A stretch of DNA of 33,452 nucleotides from Candidatus Sulfotelmatobacter sp. Its GTDB lineage: Bacteria; Acidobacteriota; Terriglobia; Terriglobales; Acidobacteriaceae. This document shows, in pieces, positions 14,281 through 22,542 of the stretch. The first letter of the stretch is position 1. Each line of letters begins with the position of its first letter. The stretch covers positions 1-33,452 of the forward strand of contig JASHNX010000187.1 in the NCBI GenBank assembly GCA_030041415.1, in the 5' to 3' direction. The notes below the pieces were generated by a model. That model saw nothing but the letters and a program-made list of their open reading frames with translations. It did not search any database and was not told where the DNA came from. A program made the translations under genes and the position numbers.

Positions 14281-15807
14281 ATGAAGACGACATTCTGTGG
14301 TTTCGATAAGAACAACCGCATCTTCTTATTTGCGGTTGCGGTGCTCGGAGTTCTGGTATTCGCTCTGCAATCGCCGGCGCAGCTGGCGCGCCTCAGCGTG
14401 GATAATCTGACGAACAGCGACAGCGATCACAAGACCGAAGTGGAGCCAGATTTTTTTGCATGGGGCAACACGATTGTGGGAACGTTTCACGTGGCGCGGC
14501 GACCGGGATCGATTGGCTGGGGCAGCGGCGATATCGGATTTGCAACCTCGACGGACGGCGGAGTGAACTGGGTGCACGGCGATCTTCCCGGGTTGACCGT
14601 GAACTGGGAGGGGGGCACCTACGGGGCGGTCGCCGATCCTTCGGTCGCCTATGACGCCAAACACGGCGAATGGCTGATTTCCAGCTTGCCGCTCGTCGGG
14701 TTGAACTCGAGTTCGCGCTATATCGGGGACGTTGCGGTGAGCCGCTCGACCGACGGAGTGCATTGGGGAAGCCCGATCAATATCGACAAGACTCATCTCG
14801 ACGACAAGAACTGGACGACCTGCGATAACACCCCGTCGAGTTCTTATTACGGCAATTGCTATACAGAATGGGATCAGGCTTATGGCACTGGCGATGTTCT
14901 GCTGAGCGTATCGAGCGATGGAGGACAAACGTGGGGTCCCGGGCTGGCTTCGTCGGATCACGCGGGCGGGCTGGGAGGCGAGCCGGTCGTCCAGCCGAAC
15001 GGAACGGTGATTGTTCCCTTTCAGGGCGGAGGGATTGACGTGTTCAGTTCGACGAACGGCGGGGCAAGCTGGGGCAAGAGCGAGGTGATCGCGAACATTG
15101 ACAGCCACCTTGACGCCGGTGGGATACGGAATCCGAACTTACCTTCGGTCGGGATCGATGGCGCGGGCAACGTGTACGTGGTGTGGTCCGATTGCCGTTT
15201 CCGCAAGAATTGCGCCTCGAACGATATCGTAATGAGCACGTCCAGTGATGGAAAAACCTGGAGTGTGGTGACGCGGATTCCTATCGATCCCACAACGAGC
15301 ACGGTCGATCATTTTCTGCCTGGGATTGGAGTAGACCCGGCGACTTCCGGAAGCACGGCACACCTGACGATTGTGTATTACTTCTACCCGGTTTCAAATT
15401 GCAGTTCCGCCACTTGCGAGCTTGAGGTCGGTTTTGTTACTTCGTCGGACGGAGGCGCGACGTGGACGGCGGGCACGCAGATTGCTGGTCCAATGAAGCT
15501 GGCATGGCTTCCGGTGTCAGACGAGGGACCGATGGTGGCCGACTACATTGGAGTTACTTATATCAACGGAAATGCATTTGGCATATTCGCTGACGCGAGC
15601 GCGCCTGTCGGCAGTACGCTGGCTGAGGCGATGTATACGACCACACAGCCGCTGCCGGCACCGGGAAGCGCGATTCGGTTTAGCAGCGCAGCCGATAAGC
15701 CGGTTGCCGGGGCGAAATCCGATCACGAAATGCATTTCTATTACGACGATGAGGGAACGAGGGAGATGCCGCGGTCGCGCTGGATCAGGAACACTTCCGG
15801 ACACTAA
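14281..15807 (+). CDS. Exported sialidase-like beta-propeller with Asp-box repeats
   Basis: A 508-residue exported protein. A signal segment (about 12-34, RIFLFAVAVLGVLVFALQSPAQ) is followed by a propeller. It contains six Asp-box (BNR) motifs of the S-x-D/N-G-x-x-W type at about 90-97 (STDGGVNW), 156-162, 211-218, 257-264, 321-327 and 388-395. Such repeats occur in sialidases, glycoside hydrolases and structural propellers. The arginine triad of true sialidases is not obvious, so a catalytic role is unproven. Several cysteines (for example C181/C193, C305/C311, C374/C379) suggest disulfides in the periplasm. The frame is open to an ATG at 14038, but MKTTFCG at 14281 has AAGGAA upstream and begins the signal segment. 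Confidence 0.82.
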   Translation: MKTTFCGFDKNNRIFLFAVAVLGVLVFALQSPAQLARLSVDNLTNSDSDHKTEVEPDFFAWGNTIVGTFHVARRPGSIGWGSGDIGFATSTDGGVNWVHGDLPGLTVNWEGGTYGAVADPSVAYDAKHGEWLISSLPLVGLNSSSRYIGDVAVSRSTDGVHWGSPINIDKTHLDDKNWTTCDNTPSSSYYGNCYTEWDQAYGTGDVLLSVSSDGGQTWGPGLASSDHAGGLGGEPVVQPNGTVIVPFQGGGIDVFSSTNGGASWGKSEVIANIDSHLDAGGIRNPNLPSVGIDGAGNVYVVWSDCRFRKNCASNDIVMSTSSDGKTWSVVTRIPIDPTTSTVDHFLPGIGVDPATSGSTAHLTIVYYFYPVSNCSSATCELEVGFVTSSDGGATWTAGTQIAGPMKLAWLPVSDEGPMVADYIGVTYINGNAFGIFADASAPVGSTLAEAMYTTTQPLPAPGSAIRFSSAADKPVAGAKSDHEMHFYYDDEGTREMPRSRWIRNTSGH

Positions 15808-15953
15808 CCGGCAAGCTATTCGATCCAGACAGACGTTACTCAAGTGTCTAATTCGAGACGGAGGAATCGTACGAATTACGTTCATCCGGGAGCCAAGTGA
15901 ATTAGAATAATCGCAAGGGTCACAGCAATCATCCAAATAAATAGGCCCCCGGG

Positions 15954-16850
15954 ATGATCAAGGCAACACTTCGCAATCGGGCTCTCCGCAAACGGGCATC
16001 GCAATTCGGACGCTTGGTGCGCCATTCGGCGATGACTCCGCGGGTGGGTGAAACTCACAAACCGTGTCTGGTATCGAACGGTGAGCTGGGTGTCACGTTC
16101 ATCGGACACTCCAGCTTTTTCGTTCAGATGGGCGGGCAGAGTGTGATGATCGATCCCAACTTTGCGCGCTGGCTTTTCGTTCTGAAACGGCTGCGGCAGC
16201 CCGGGCTTCGCGTGCGCGACCTGCCTCCGATCGATGTTGTCGCGGTGACGCATGCACACTTCGACCATCTTCACCGCCCATCACTGCGTGCGATTGTGCA
16301 GAATAATCTGCGTACCCGTGGGAAAGCGCCTGCCATCATTGTTCCCACTCACGTAACGGACTTGGTTTCGGATCTTGGTTTTTCCGAGATTATCGAGCTC
16401 GACTGGTGGAAGAATTCGCGCCACGGTAGCCTGGCGGTGACGCATGTTCCCTCACGGCATTGGGGAGCGCGGATTCTGAAGGACTCGCATCGCGGTTATG
16501 GCGGCTATGTGCTGCGAGCCGGGAGACATTCGGTCTATCACGCCGGCGACACCGCTTATTTCTCGGGCTTCCGCGAAATCGGCCGGCGGCTCGCGCCGGA
16601 GCTGGCTCTGCTTCCCATTGGCGCTTACAATCCTGAGACTTTCCGCAACGTTCACACTGATCCCGCCGACGCTACGCGCGCATTTCTTGACCTGAATGCC
16701 CGCTGGATGGTTCCGATGCATTATGGGAGCTTCCGCCTAACGCACGAACCCGTAGACGAACCGCTGCAGTTGTTGAAAAAAGAAGCCCGCGCTGCGGGCA
16801 TCGAGAACCGAGTTGTTGTGCTGGAAGAGGGCGTCACTCGATTCTTCTAA
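15954..16850 (+). CDS. MBL-fold metallo-hydrolase (NAPE-PLD/UlaG-like)
   Basis: A 298-residue metallo-beta-lactamase-fold protein. The zinc motif THAHFDH gives H100, H102, D104 and H105; further ligands are likely H169 (PSRHWG), D199 (AGDT) and H256 (PMHYGSF). The GHSSFFVQMGG and MIDPNFARW stretches near 51-73 and the length fit the branch that includes N-acyl-phosphatidylethanolamine phospholipase D-like and UlaG-like enzymes. The substrate cannot be predicted; a lipid phosphodiester is one option. No signal peptide is seen; the basic N-terminus (KATLRNRALRKRASQFGR) could contact membranes. The ATG has only a weak AGG upstream; M27 (16032) is an alternative. It stands 146 bases after the propeller gene on the same strand. 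Confidence 0.9.
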   Translation: MIKATLRNRALRKRASQFGRLVRHSAMTPRVGETHKPCLVSNGELGVTFIGHSSFFVQMGGQSVMIDPNFARWLFVLKRLRQPGLRVRDLPPIDVVAVTHAHFDHLHRPSLRAIVQNNLRTRGKAPAIIVPTHVTDLVSDLGFSEIIELDWWKNSRHGSLAVTHVPSRHWGARILKDSHRGYGGYVLRAGRHSVYHAGDTAYFSGFREIGRRLAPELALLPIGAYNPETFRNVHTDPADATRAFLDLNARWMVPMHYGSFRLTHEPVDEPLQLLKKEARAAGIENRVVVLEEGVTRFF

Positions 16851-16970
16851 TATCCGGCCTGTGGTTTAGCGAGATCTCCTCGCCTCCGTAAAACGTCTGT
16901 GACAACGCCACCGCGGTTTCGGGTGTAGACTTCCTTGCCACACGTTTTAATTTCCAGCCAGGAGGCAAAC

Positions 16971-17444
16971 ATGTCCGTGAAACCCATACCCGAGGGATAC
17001 CACACGCTTACCCCATACATGACGGTGCGCGACGCCGCTCGCGCCATCGAATTCTATAAACAGGCTTTTGGAGCAGTCGAGAAAGGCGTGATGAAAGGAC
17101 CGGACGGAAAAGTTATGCATGCAGAGCTGCGCATTGGCGATTCGCTTTTCATGCTGGCCGACGAATTTCCGGAATTTGGATCGCATGCGCCCCAGAACGG
17201 GAGCAGCGCCACGGGCTTGCACATTTATACCGAAGATGTCGATGCCGCGTTCGACCGCGCCGTGAAAGCCGGAGGAGTCGTGGAGATGCCGGTGAGCGAC
17301 ATGTTCTGGGGCGACCGCTACGGCAAGCTGATCGATCCGTTCGGGCACAAATGGTCGATTGCGACTCACAAGCGCGATATGTCGATGGACGAAATGAAAG
17401 CGGCGCAGGACGAGTTCATGAAGCAGATGCCGAAAAGCGCGTGA
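16971..17444 (+). CDS. VOC family (PhnB/glyoxalase-like) protein
   Basis: A 157-residue vicinal-oxygen-chelate superfamily protein with two beta-alpha-beta-beta-beta modules. The first is LTPYMTVRDAARAIEFYKQAFGA to FMLADE, the second GLHIYTEDVDAAFDRAVKAGG to the closing DPFGHKWSIATH. The arrangement is PhnB/YaeR-like, as in many uncharacterised bacterial glyoxalase-fold proteins. The C-terminal tail MDEMKAAQDEFMKQM is a short helix. The function may be metal-dependent isomerase or hydrolase, or ligand binding; this cannot be settled from sequence. An ATG 12 codons upstream exists, but AGGAGG lies seven bases before the ATG at 16971. It is convergent with the lectin-domain gene across a shared terminator. 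Confidence 0.9.
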   Translation: MSVKPIPEGYHTLTPYMTVRDAARAIEFYKQAFGAVEKGVMKGPDGKVMHAELRIGDSLFMLADEFPEFGSHAPQNGSSATGLHIYTEDVDAAFDRAVKAGGVVEMPVSDMFWGDRYGKLIDPFGHKWSIATHKRDMSMDEMKAAQDEFMKQMPKSA

Positions 17445-17524
17445 GAAGCTAGTCCGTCAGCCGTTCATGCCGAAAAAGTTGTAACTCAAAAGCCAGGCAA
17501 AAAGCTCACGAAAGAAAAAAGAAA

Positions 17525-17550
17525 AAAGAGGAGCCATCAGGCTCCTCTTT
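17525..17550. terminator. Terminator between convergent genes
   Basis: An 11-bp perfect stem, AAAGAGGAGCC (17525-17535) and GGCTCCTCTTT (17540-17550), with loop ATCA. On the minus strand it is followed by a long T-rich run (complement of the A-rich 17511-17527), so it primarily ends the leftward lectin-domain gene (stop at 17577). The shorter TTT on the plus strand may also stop the VOC transcript. Confidence 0.88.
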
Positions 17551-17576
17551 ATGTTGTGGCCCACTGTTGTAACCGC

Positions 17577-20393
17577 TTATTTGATTACCAGCGTCTGCCA
17601 CTTGACCGTGCTGTACTTCGAGTTGGGATTGGAATTGACCTCGCTCACCGTCGCACTGTCACTTACCGTGGCATTTACCTTTGCGTTCACGTTGACCGTG
17701 ATCTGGACGACCACTCCCGTGGGTGTTTTGGGCGACCAGATCGGCAAGGTTCCCAGATTGCATGTGCCGGCGACGCTTCCGCACGAAGTCGTGGGCGGCG
17801 TAACTGTGCAAATCGGCAGCCCGAGAATGATGGCGCACGACTCACTGGCAAAGCCGGCACTCACGAAAGTGGTTCCTGCCGGTATCGGGTTGCTGAGGGT
17901 GACCTCATCCGCGATACTCGGTCCGGTGTTTGCCACCGCAATGTAATAGGTCATATTCGTGCCGGTCGGAACTACCAGATCTCCGACCATGGCGACGTCC
18001 AATCCGGCAGATCCCACAACTTGGTAAGTAACGCTGGAAGTTCGCGAGGCGTTGCCCGCGACGTCCGAAGCGACGGCCGTGAAGGTTTGGGTTCCAACGG
18101 CTGACGTGTTCAGGGTTATCGGAGACGTCGTGACGCTCTGCTGACCGCTGAAGACTTGCGGAGAGCCCAGCGCCCCGCAAGTGGCGATGCCGGAGAAAAT
18201 GTTTGAGCTGGTTGGGTCTGTGCAGCTGACAGTAGCTGTCAGTGTCGAGTTCTGTGCGTAGTAGCCTCCCGCAGGATTGAGAGTGATCGACGTTACCTGT
18301 GGAGCCGTGAGATCGACGTTGAACTGCACGGTCTTGAACAATATGACGTTCGCTCCGGGGGTGCCAGGCTGCACGTTGAGCTGTTGCGGGAAAACCAGCT
18401 CTTCGAAGGCATCGCAGTCCACCGAGAAATAGTGGGCGTCGTAAGCACCTTCGACCAAGGGACTAGCTGTGTTGTTGTTGTCGTAGGTAGAGATCACGCC
18501 GCTGACGCTGAAGGGCTGCGGATTTTGGGTTGACCACGGAGTTGCCGGAGGTGCACCGGGGACAGGGCATGGGATTTGGTTGTTTAACGTCTGTTCAGCC
18601 GGCAAAGGAAATGTAGTGTCAAGCAATGTTCCGTGGGGTTCGGCGCCGACAACCACAGACGCGCCCTGAGCGGCATGGAAATTGTTCGGGTTCGGGTTGG
18701 GGGTTGGAGGCGGAGCAACGCTGAATGACGCCGGAACCATGACAGAGTTGTTCCACAGCGGAATCGAAGGTGAAGTTGTCCATTCCGGTTCGCAGCAGAA
18801 GAAGATGTAGCTTGAGTTGGTGGTTGTGCCGGTTCCACCGCCATGGGGACTATTGTCTTGCAGTTCGGTCATGATGCTCTGCGGGCAGACTTGTGTCGAC
18901 AGCGGGCCGCCAGCGGGATAAGTGCATTGCGAGCCAGGCACCACGGCATCGGGTCCCATGGCAATTCCCGGGGCATAGCCCGGCGGAATGGTGAGAATTC
19001 CGTTGACGATGTTGGTTTGATTCTGGAGCACGTCAACTTCCTGCTCGAACAAAACGTTTCTGACCGTCGACTGCGGACAATTCGCTCCCGCGGGAGTGGA
19101 ATTGGCAGTCGTGGTGCACTCGATAGTGTAGATTGCGCAGACATTCTGGTCCGCCGCGGCAATGAAGCAAGACGTGTCGGCCATCGACGTTCCACCGACA
19201 ATCGACGTCCAGTCAGACTCGCTGATTCCTGAATTGTTGATGAACGGAGTTGTTCCCCCTTGTATGGTGAGAGTGCCGGCGTCTTGGGAGACGAGGTAGT
19301 TGAAATCGAACTCCGAGATCGTGCCGCTGTTGCTGTTAAAAGAGAAAGTCTGACTCAGGCCACTGCTAGAGCTGATTGGCTGCCCTTCAATCGTCGGTGA
19401 GAAAGTCCAGCTCAGAATGTCTTGCGTCTCCCAATCTCCGCCGGTGGCGCCCGTGAATCCTACGTAGGCCGTTCCCGCGCTCGTCAAAATCGAACTCAAA
19501 TTGACCGGTACTCCGCCTGGATACAAATTGACGCCGTCGAGGTAGACCTCAATGTTGGCTACGGTGGCGGGGGTGCAGGTGGAGCAGGTGGGAGTGTAGT
19601 CAATGGTGACGGTATGGATGTTTCCGTCGGCAAAGTCTTCCGTGAGAACAGGCTGACCGATTGTGGAGTTCGGACCACTGTCGCCTTGGCAAAGATAGTT
19701 GTGGTGAGAGGTGTTCGGTCCTGCGCCGCAGCTCTGGATGGCCACGTGGTACACGCCATTGGTTCCGGCGGCAGGATCCCAGGGATTTTGGAAGCTGTCG
19801 AGTTCTACGGCGAGACTGGTCGGGATGCCTTCACCCAGACTGGGATTCTGGTTGGCATCGTCATCACCGTATCCCAGGGCGCCACCGTTGCCGCCGGTAT
19901 AGCCGATTGCTGCTGTTTGGGCGGACGAGTTCTGAATCATGAAGCTGATTCCGTCCGCGGGAGGAGTGGACGGATTGGTGAATTGGAACTGGAATGTAGT
20001 GCTGAATCCGTTGGAGATCGTTTGCGGTTGCACATACCAGGCGGAGCCGGTCTGATCTCCCGAGCTGGTTGTGAGTTGTAGCGACGTGCTCGTACCCACG
20101 ACGAAGCCAGCATTGTCATTCGTAATTGTGCAAGTCTGGTTCGAACTGAAATCCGGCGTGTAGTTGGGTGAGGGAGGGCAAGCGGCAGAAGCACCCCAAC
20201 TTAGTGCGCTTGCTGAAATAATGACCGCGAGCGCGACGGCCGCTTGTGTGGCTAACGTGACAAGCCGGGATTTTCCACGCCGAGGAGTGCATATCGCCTC
20301 GGCTAGCGATTCGCTTTGCGGAGCGCCGTTAACGGCGTTTTCATTTGCCTCACGCCGGAGGCCGTGAACCAAGCCTGTGATATTTTTGCGCAT
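17577..20393 (-). CDS. Exported L-type-lectin and DUF11 surface protein
   Basis: A 938-residue exported protein. Its N-terminus is unusual: about 45 polar residues precede the hydrophobic segment (about 46-66) and a cleavage-like ASA-AC at 68-72. Residues about 75-340 resemble an L-type (legume-like) lectin domain (TTFQFQFTNP, ADGISFMIQN, SLAVELDSFQNPWD, HTVTIDYT, YVGFTGATGG). The middle (about 350-720) is of unknown fold and Cys-rich. About 725-800 is an Ig-like domain (DLTAPQVTSITLNPAGGYY to GNASRTSSVTY). About 805-938 is a DUF11 repeat (AVANTGPSIADEVTLSNPIPAGTTFVSA). The role is probably cell-surface carbohydrate binding or adhesion. Start chosen at MRKNITG (20391-20393) with AGGAG upstream; the frame runs 26 codons further. 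A promoter about 120 bases upstream and a strong terminator flank it. Confidence 0.85.
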   Translation of the reverse strand: MRKNITGLVHGLRREANENAVNGAPQSESLAEAICTPRRGKSRLVTLATQAAVALAVIISASALSWGASAACPPSPNYTPDFSSNQTCTITNDNAGFVVGTSTSLQLTTSSGDQTGSAWYVQPQTISNGFSTTFQFQFTNPSTPPADGISFMIQNSSAQTAAIGYTGGNGGALGYGDDDANQNPSLGEGIPTSLAVELDSFQNPWDPAAGTNGVYHVAIQSCGAGPNTSHHNYLCQGDSGPNSTIGQPVLTEDFADGNIHTVTIDYTPTCSTCTPATVANIEVYLDGVNLYPGGVPVNLSSILTSAGTAYVGFTGATGGDWETQDILSWTFSPTIEGQPISSSSGLSQTFSFNSNSGTISEFDFNYLVSQDAGTLTIQGGTTPFINNSGISESDWTSIVGGTSMADTSCFIAAADQNVCAIYTIECTTTANSTPAGANCPQSTVRNVLFEQEVDVLQNQTNIVNGILTIPPGYAPGIAMGPDAVVPGSQCTYPAGGPLSTQVCPQSIMTELQDNSPHGGGTGTTTNSSYIFFCCEPEWTTSPSIPLWNNSVMVPASFSVAPPPTPNPNPNNFHAAQGASVVVGAEPHGTLLDTTFPLPAEQTLNNQIPCPVPGAPPATPWSTQNPQPFSVSGVISTYDNNNTASPLVEGAYDAHYFSVDCDAFEELVFPQQLNVQPGTPGANVILFKTVQFNVDLTAPQVTSITLNPAGGYYAQNSTLTATVSCTDPTSSNIFSGIATCGALGSPQVFSGQQSVTTSPITLNTSAVGTQTFTAVASDVAGNASRTSSVTYQVVGSAGLDVAMVGDLVVPTGTNMTYYIAVANTGPSIADEVTLSNPIPAGTTFVSAGFASESCAIILGLPICTVTPPTTSCGSVAGTCNLGTLPIWSPKTPTGVVVQITVNVNAKVNATVSDSATVSEVNSNPNSKYSTVKWQTLVIK

Positions 20394-20515
20394 GACAGGG
20401 AACTCCTGAGTTGCAGGGATTGAACTCCGCACTAAAAATCTTGGTTGGTTCCTCGGGGATGGGAACCGCACTGGGAACAGGGTTCAGAAAACTTGACACC
20501 GCACGATCGCTCTAC

Positions 20516-20543
20516 AAGATACTCTTGGTACGCCGAAAGTCAA
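20516..20543 (-). promoter_or_regulatory. Promoter of the lectin/DUF11 gene
   Basis: On the minus strand TTGACT (20543-20538), a 16-base spacer, and TATCTT (20521-20516). The expected start near 20509 gives a leader of about 115 bases before the ATG at 20393, long enough for post-transcriptional control. Confidence 0.5.
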
Positions 20544-20664
20544 GCCAGACTTGAGAAGTTGCAAGCTTTTGCAACCAGTCGCGAGGCTTGCGGCGGTAGG
20601 GATTTTGCGTGCGGACTGACGAGCGGAAACGCGCCAGGAGAACGCAATCGACCAGGAGAGAATC

Positions 20665-20693
20665 GAATGGCCGGCAGTGAGTGCCGGCCATTC
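20665..20693 (-). terminator. Strong hairpin after the STAS-fusion gene
   Basis: A perfect 12-bp stem, GAATGGCCGGCA (20665-20676) and TGCCGGCCATTC (20682-20693), loop GTGAG, lying 20 bases beyond the stop of the leftward gene at 20714. On the minus strand only a broken pyrimidine run (CGATTCTCTCC) follows, so termination may be partial or the hairpin may protect the 3' end. Confidence 0.65.
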
Positions 20694-20713
20694 CAACATC
20701 GGCGAAACTAAAT

Positions 20714-21568
20714 TTATGCGACGGCCTGCGTTGTACCGCCGATCGCGCTGGCCTCGTCACTGTGTATGTCGAACACGGCCGACAAGCGCGTCAATTGCAG
20801 GAGGTCGGTAACCCGCTTATTGACGCTGGCCAGTTTCAATTCGCCGCCTTTATTGCGAACCGTGGTATGCGCTTTTACCAGTTCGCCCAACCCTGAACTG
20901 TCGATGTAATTCACATCGGCAAGATTCAGCACGATCCGCTTATGACCTTTATCGACCAGATCGCCGACAACCTCGCGAAGCATCACGTTACCTTCGCCGA
21001 GAGTGATTCTTCCGCTGACGGTAAGGACGAGCGTGTCCCCCGCCTGGCGGGTGCTGGTTTGCATTCTGCCCGGAGTATGGCGGCCCTCCATGCCCATGCC
21101 TAATTGATCAAGGATGGCGCAAGCGGCAGTAGCCTCAGCCTGTGATTCTGTACGAACTACGATGAGCGAGCGGCCTTCCTTGAGTACTTCGCGGAAGAAA
21201 GCGGTATCTTCTGCGGACTTGTCCCACGCAGTGGGTTCGGTTTCAGACCGAGTTGCAGCCGAGGCCATTGCAGTGCCTGCACCGGCGCCCGCCGCACCCA
21301 ACAGAGCCGCTGCTCCAAATCCGAGCGCGAAAACAGTCCCAATCCCGGGAAGAAGCAATGTGCCCGCGATCACACCGGCGGTCATGCCGGCCGCCCCGCC
21401 CATAAACCCCCCTATCGAGGCACCGAATTCTTTTGCCACGGCTTTGGCCTCGGTTTCCGAGCGAGTCAGGAAAATGATCGACTCTTCCGGCACTCCGCTT
21501 TGCCGCAATGCCCGTACCGCTTCCTCTGCGCGATCACGGGAGGAAAACACTCCAATTCCAGTTTCCAT
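20714..21568 (-). CDS. Stress-protein-like (YflT/GsiB-type) N-domain fused to STAS domain
   Basis: A 284-residue fusion. Residues 1-42 and 118-160 resemble the alpha/beta domain of general-stress YflT/17M-like proteins (IGVFSSRDRAEEAVRALRQSGVPEESI; TAFFREVLKEGRSLIVVRTES). That domain is split by a Gly/Ala-rich hydrophobic hairpin (about 50-103) able to insert in or lie on a membrane. Residues 176-275 form a STAS domain of the anti-sigma-antagonist (SpoIIAA/RsbV) kind, with VNYIDSSGLGELV at 219-231. S225 is the position phosphorylated by anti-sigma kinases in SpoIIAA. The fusion suggests membrane-linked stress sensing feeding a partner-switching sigma circuit. No RsbW-like kinase or sigma factor is in the window. 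AAGGAG lies 10 bases before the ATG; a terminator-like hairpin follows. Confidence 0.85.
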   Translation of the reverse strand: METGIGVFSSRDRAEEAVRALRQSGVPEESIIFLTRSETEAKAVAKEFGASIGGFMGGAAGMTAGVIAGTLLLPGIGTVFALGFGAAALLGAAGAGAGTAMASAATRSETEPTAWDKSAEDTAFFREVLKEGRSLIVVRTESQAEATAACAILDQLGMGMEGRHTPGRMQTSTRQAGDTLVLTVSGRITLGEGNVMLREVVGDLVDKGHKRIVLNLADVNYIDSSGLGELVKAHTTVRNKGGELKLASVNKRVTDLLQLTRLSAVFDIHSDEASAIGGTTQAVA

Positions 21569-21885
21569 AATGGTCTCTCTCCTTGCCGGCCGAAAATTTC
21601 AGGCGCACTCCGCCCGGCGCGTCGCCTCCCTGTGCATTCGGCAACACTCGGCCACGTTTTCTGGCGCATAACTGTGGCTCCAGGAGAAACATTTGTCAAG
21701 GACAAAACGAAAGAAAAACTTACATCTTGCGGAGTTTCTCGTCCATTTTGAAAGTTTAGGTCCCTCTTTGGGTACCGTTGCCGGGCAGTGTCGTTCAAGG
21801 GCGTGTTGCAGCGGGAAGCGGATTTGCAGTGCCTCTGCGATATGATTTGGGTGCCTGGAAATGCATCGACTTGTCAGGAAGACAT
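21569..21885. other. Divergent promoter region
   Basis: 317 bases between the STAS-fusion gene (leftward) and the PEBP gene (rightward). For the leftward gene, TTGACA (21699-21694), an 18-base spacer and ACAGTT (21675-21670) form a possible promoter with a good -35 and weak -10. For the rightward gene TATGAT (21841-21846) could be a -10 box without a recognisable -35. No further gene is seen; the frame of the PEBP protein is open from 21778 but looks non-coding before 21886. Confidence 0.4.
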
Positions 21886-22473
21886 ATGCCTCTGATTACA
21901 TTCACTACGCGCCGGGGAAACCGAACGCCCGACGACTTTGTTCTGACTCTCCTTGGCGCGCTTGTTGTGTTCGCGATTCTGTTTTCGATTCCGCGAGCGA
22001 AAGGAGCGGACAAGGTTTTTCAAATTTCAAGCGCCGCCTTTTCCGGAAATCAAATGATTCCAAAAAAATTTACCTGTGATGGGGCCGATGTTTCTCCTGA
22101 ATTGGGCTGGAAGGATGCTCCTGCAGGCGTGAAGAGCTTTGCCCTGATCATGGACGATCCGGACGCGCCGGTGGGCACGTGGGTGCATTGGGTCTTGTAC
22201 AACCTTCCCGCCGATGCGAAAGAACTGCCGGAAGGCGTTACGAAGCAGGAGCAACTTCCCGATGGTTCAGTCCAGGGGCGCAACGACTTTCGCAAGATCG
22301 GCTATGGAGGGCCATGCCCACCCGCTGGCAAACTTCACCGCTATTTCTTCAAGTTGTATGCGCTCGACACCAAACTGGGTCTGAAACCCGGAGCCAGCAA
22401 ATCCGACGTGGAACGAGCCATGAAAAGTCACGTGCTGGGCGAAACCGAGTTGATCGGGCGCTACGGGCGGTGA
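21886..22473 (+). CDS. YbhB/YbcL-type PEBP family protein, membrane-anchored
   Basis: A 195-residue protein of the phosphatidylethanolamine-binding/Raf-kinase-inhibitor-like family. A hydrophobic segment (about 18-36, FVLTLLGALVVFAILFSI) forms a signal or anchor, so the domain acts outside the cytoplasm. The PEBP ligand pocket is marked by DDPDAP (90-95), HW (101-102), GGPCPP (141-146) and HRYFFKLYAL (151-160), all typical of the bacterial YbhB/YbcL branch. The ligand in bacteria is not established. AGGAAG lies seven bases before the ATG at 21886. The next gene begins 70 bases downstream on the same strand but has its own promoter. Confidence 0.93.
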   Translation: MPLITFTTRRGNRTPDDFVLTLLGALVVFAILFSIPRAKGADKVFQISSAAFSGNQMIPKKFTCDGADVSPELGWKDAPAGVKSFALIMDDPDAPVGTWVHWVLYNLPADAKELPEGVTKQEQLPDGSVQGRNDFRKIGYGGPCPPAGKLHRYFFKLYALDTKLGLKPGASKSDVERAMKSHVLGETELIGRYGR

Positions 22474-22507
22474 GCGTTGAGTTGCGCCAAGATCTAGAGG
22501 CGAATGC

Positions 22508-22536
22508 TTGGCGAAAATCCAGATTCCCGCTACAAT
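22508..22536 (+). promoter_or_regulatory. Promoter giving a leaderless helicase mRNA
   Basis: TTGGCG (22508-22513), a 17-base spacer, and TACAAT (22531-22536). The expected transcription start, about seven bases past the -10 box, coincides with the A of the ATG at 22543. No ribosome-binding site exists between the box and that ATG, which fits a leaderless transcript. Confidence 0.6.
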
Positions 22537-22542
22537 ATTCGA

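Larger units (their letters stand above)
20394..20713. other. Intergenic region: long leader and terminator hairpin
   Basis: 320 bases between two leftward genes. It contains the lectin-gene promoter (20516-20543), an approximately 115-base leader with a GGTTCC/GGAACC stem near 20449-20470, and the hairpin at 20665-20693 that follows the STAS gene. I see no additional gene. Confidence 0.5.
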
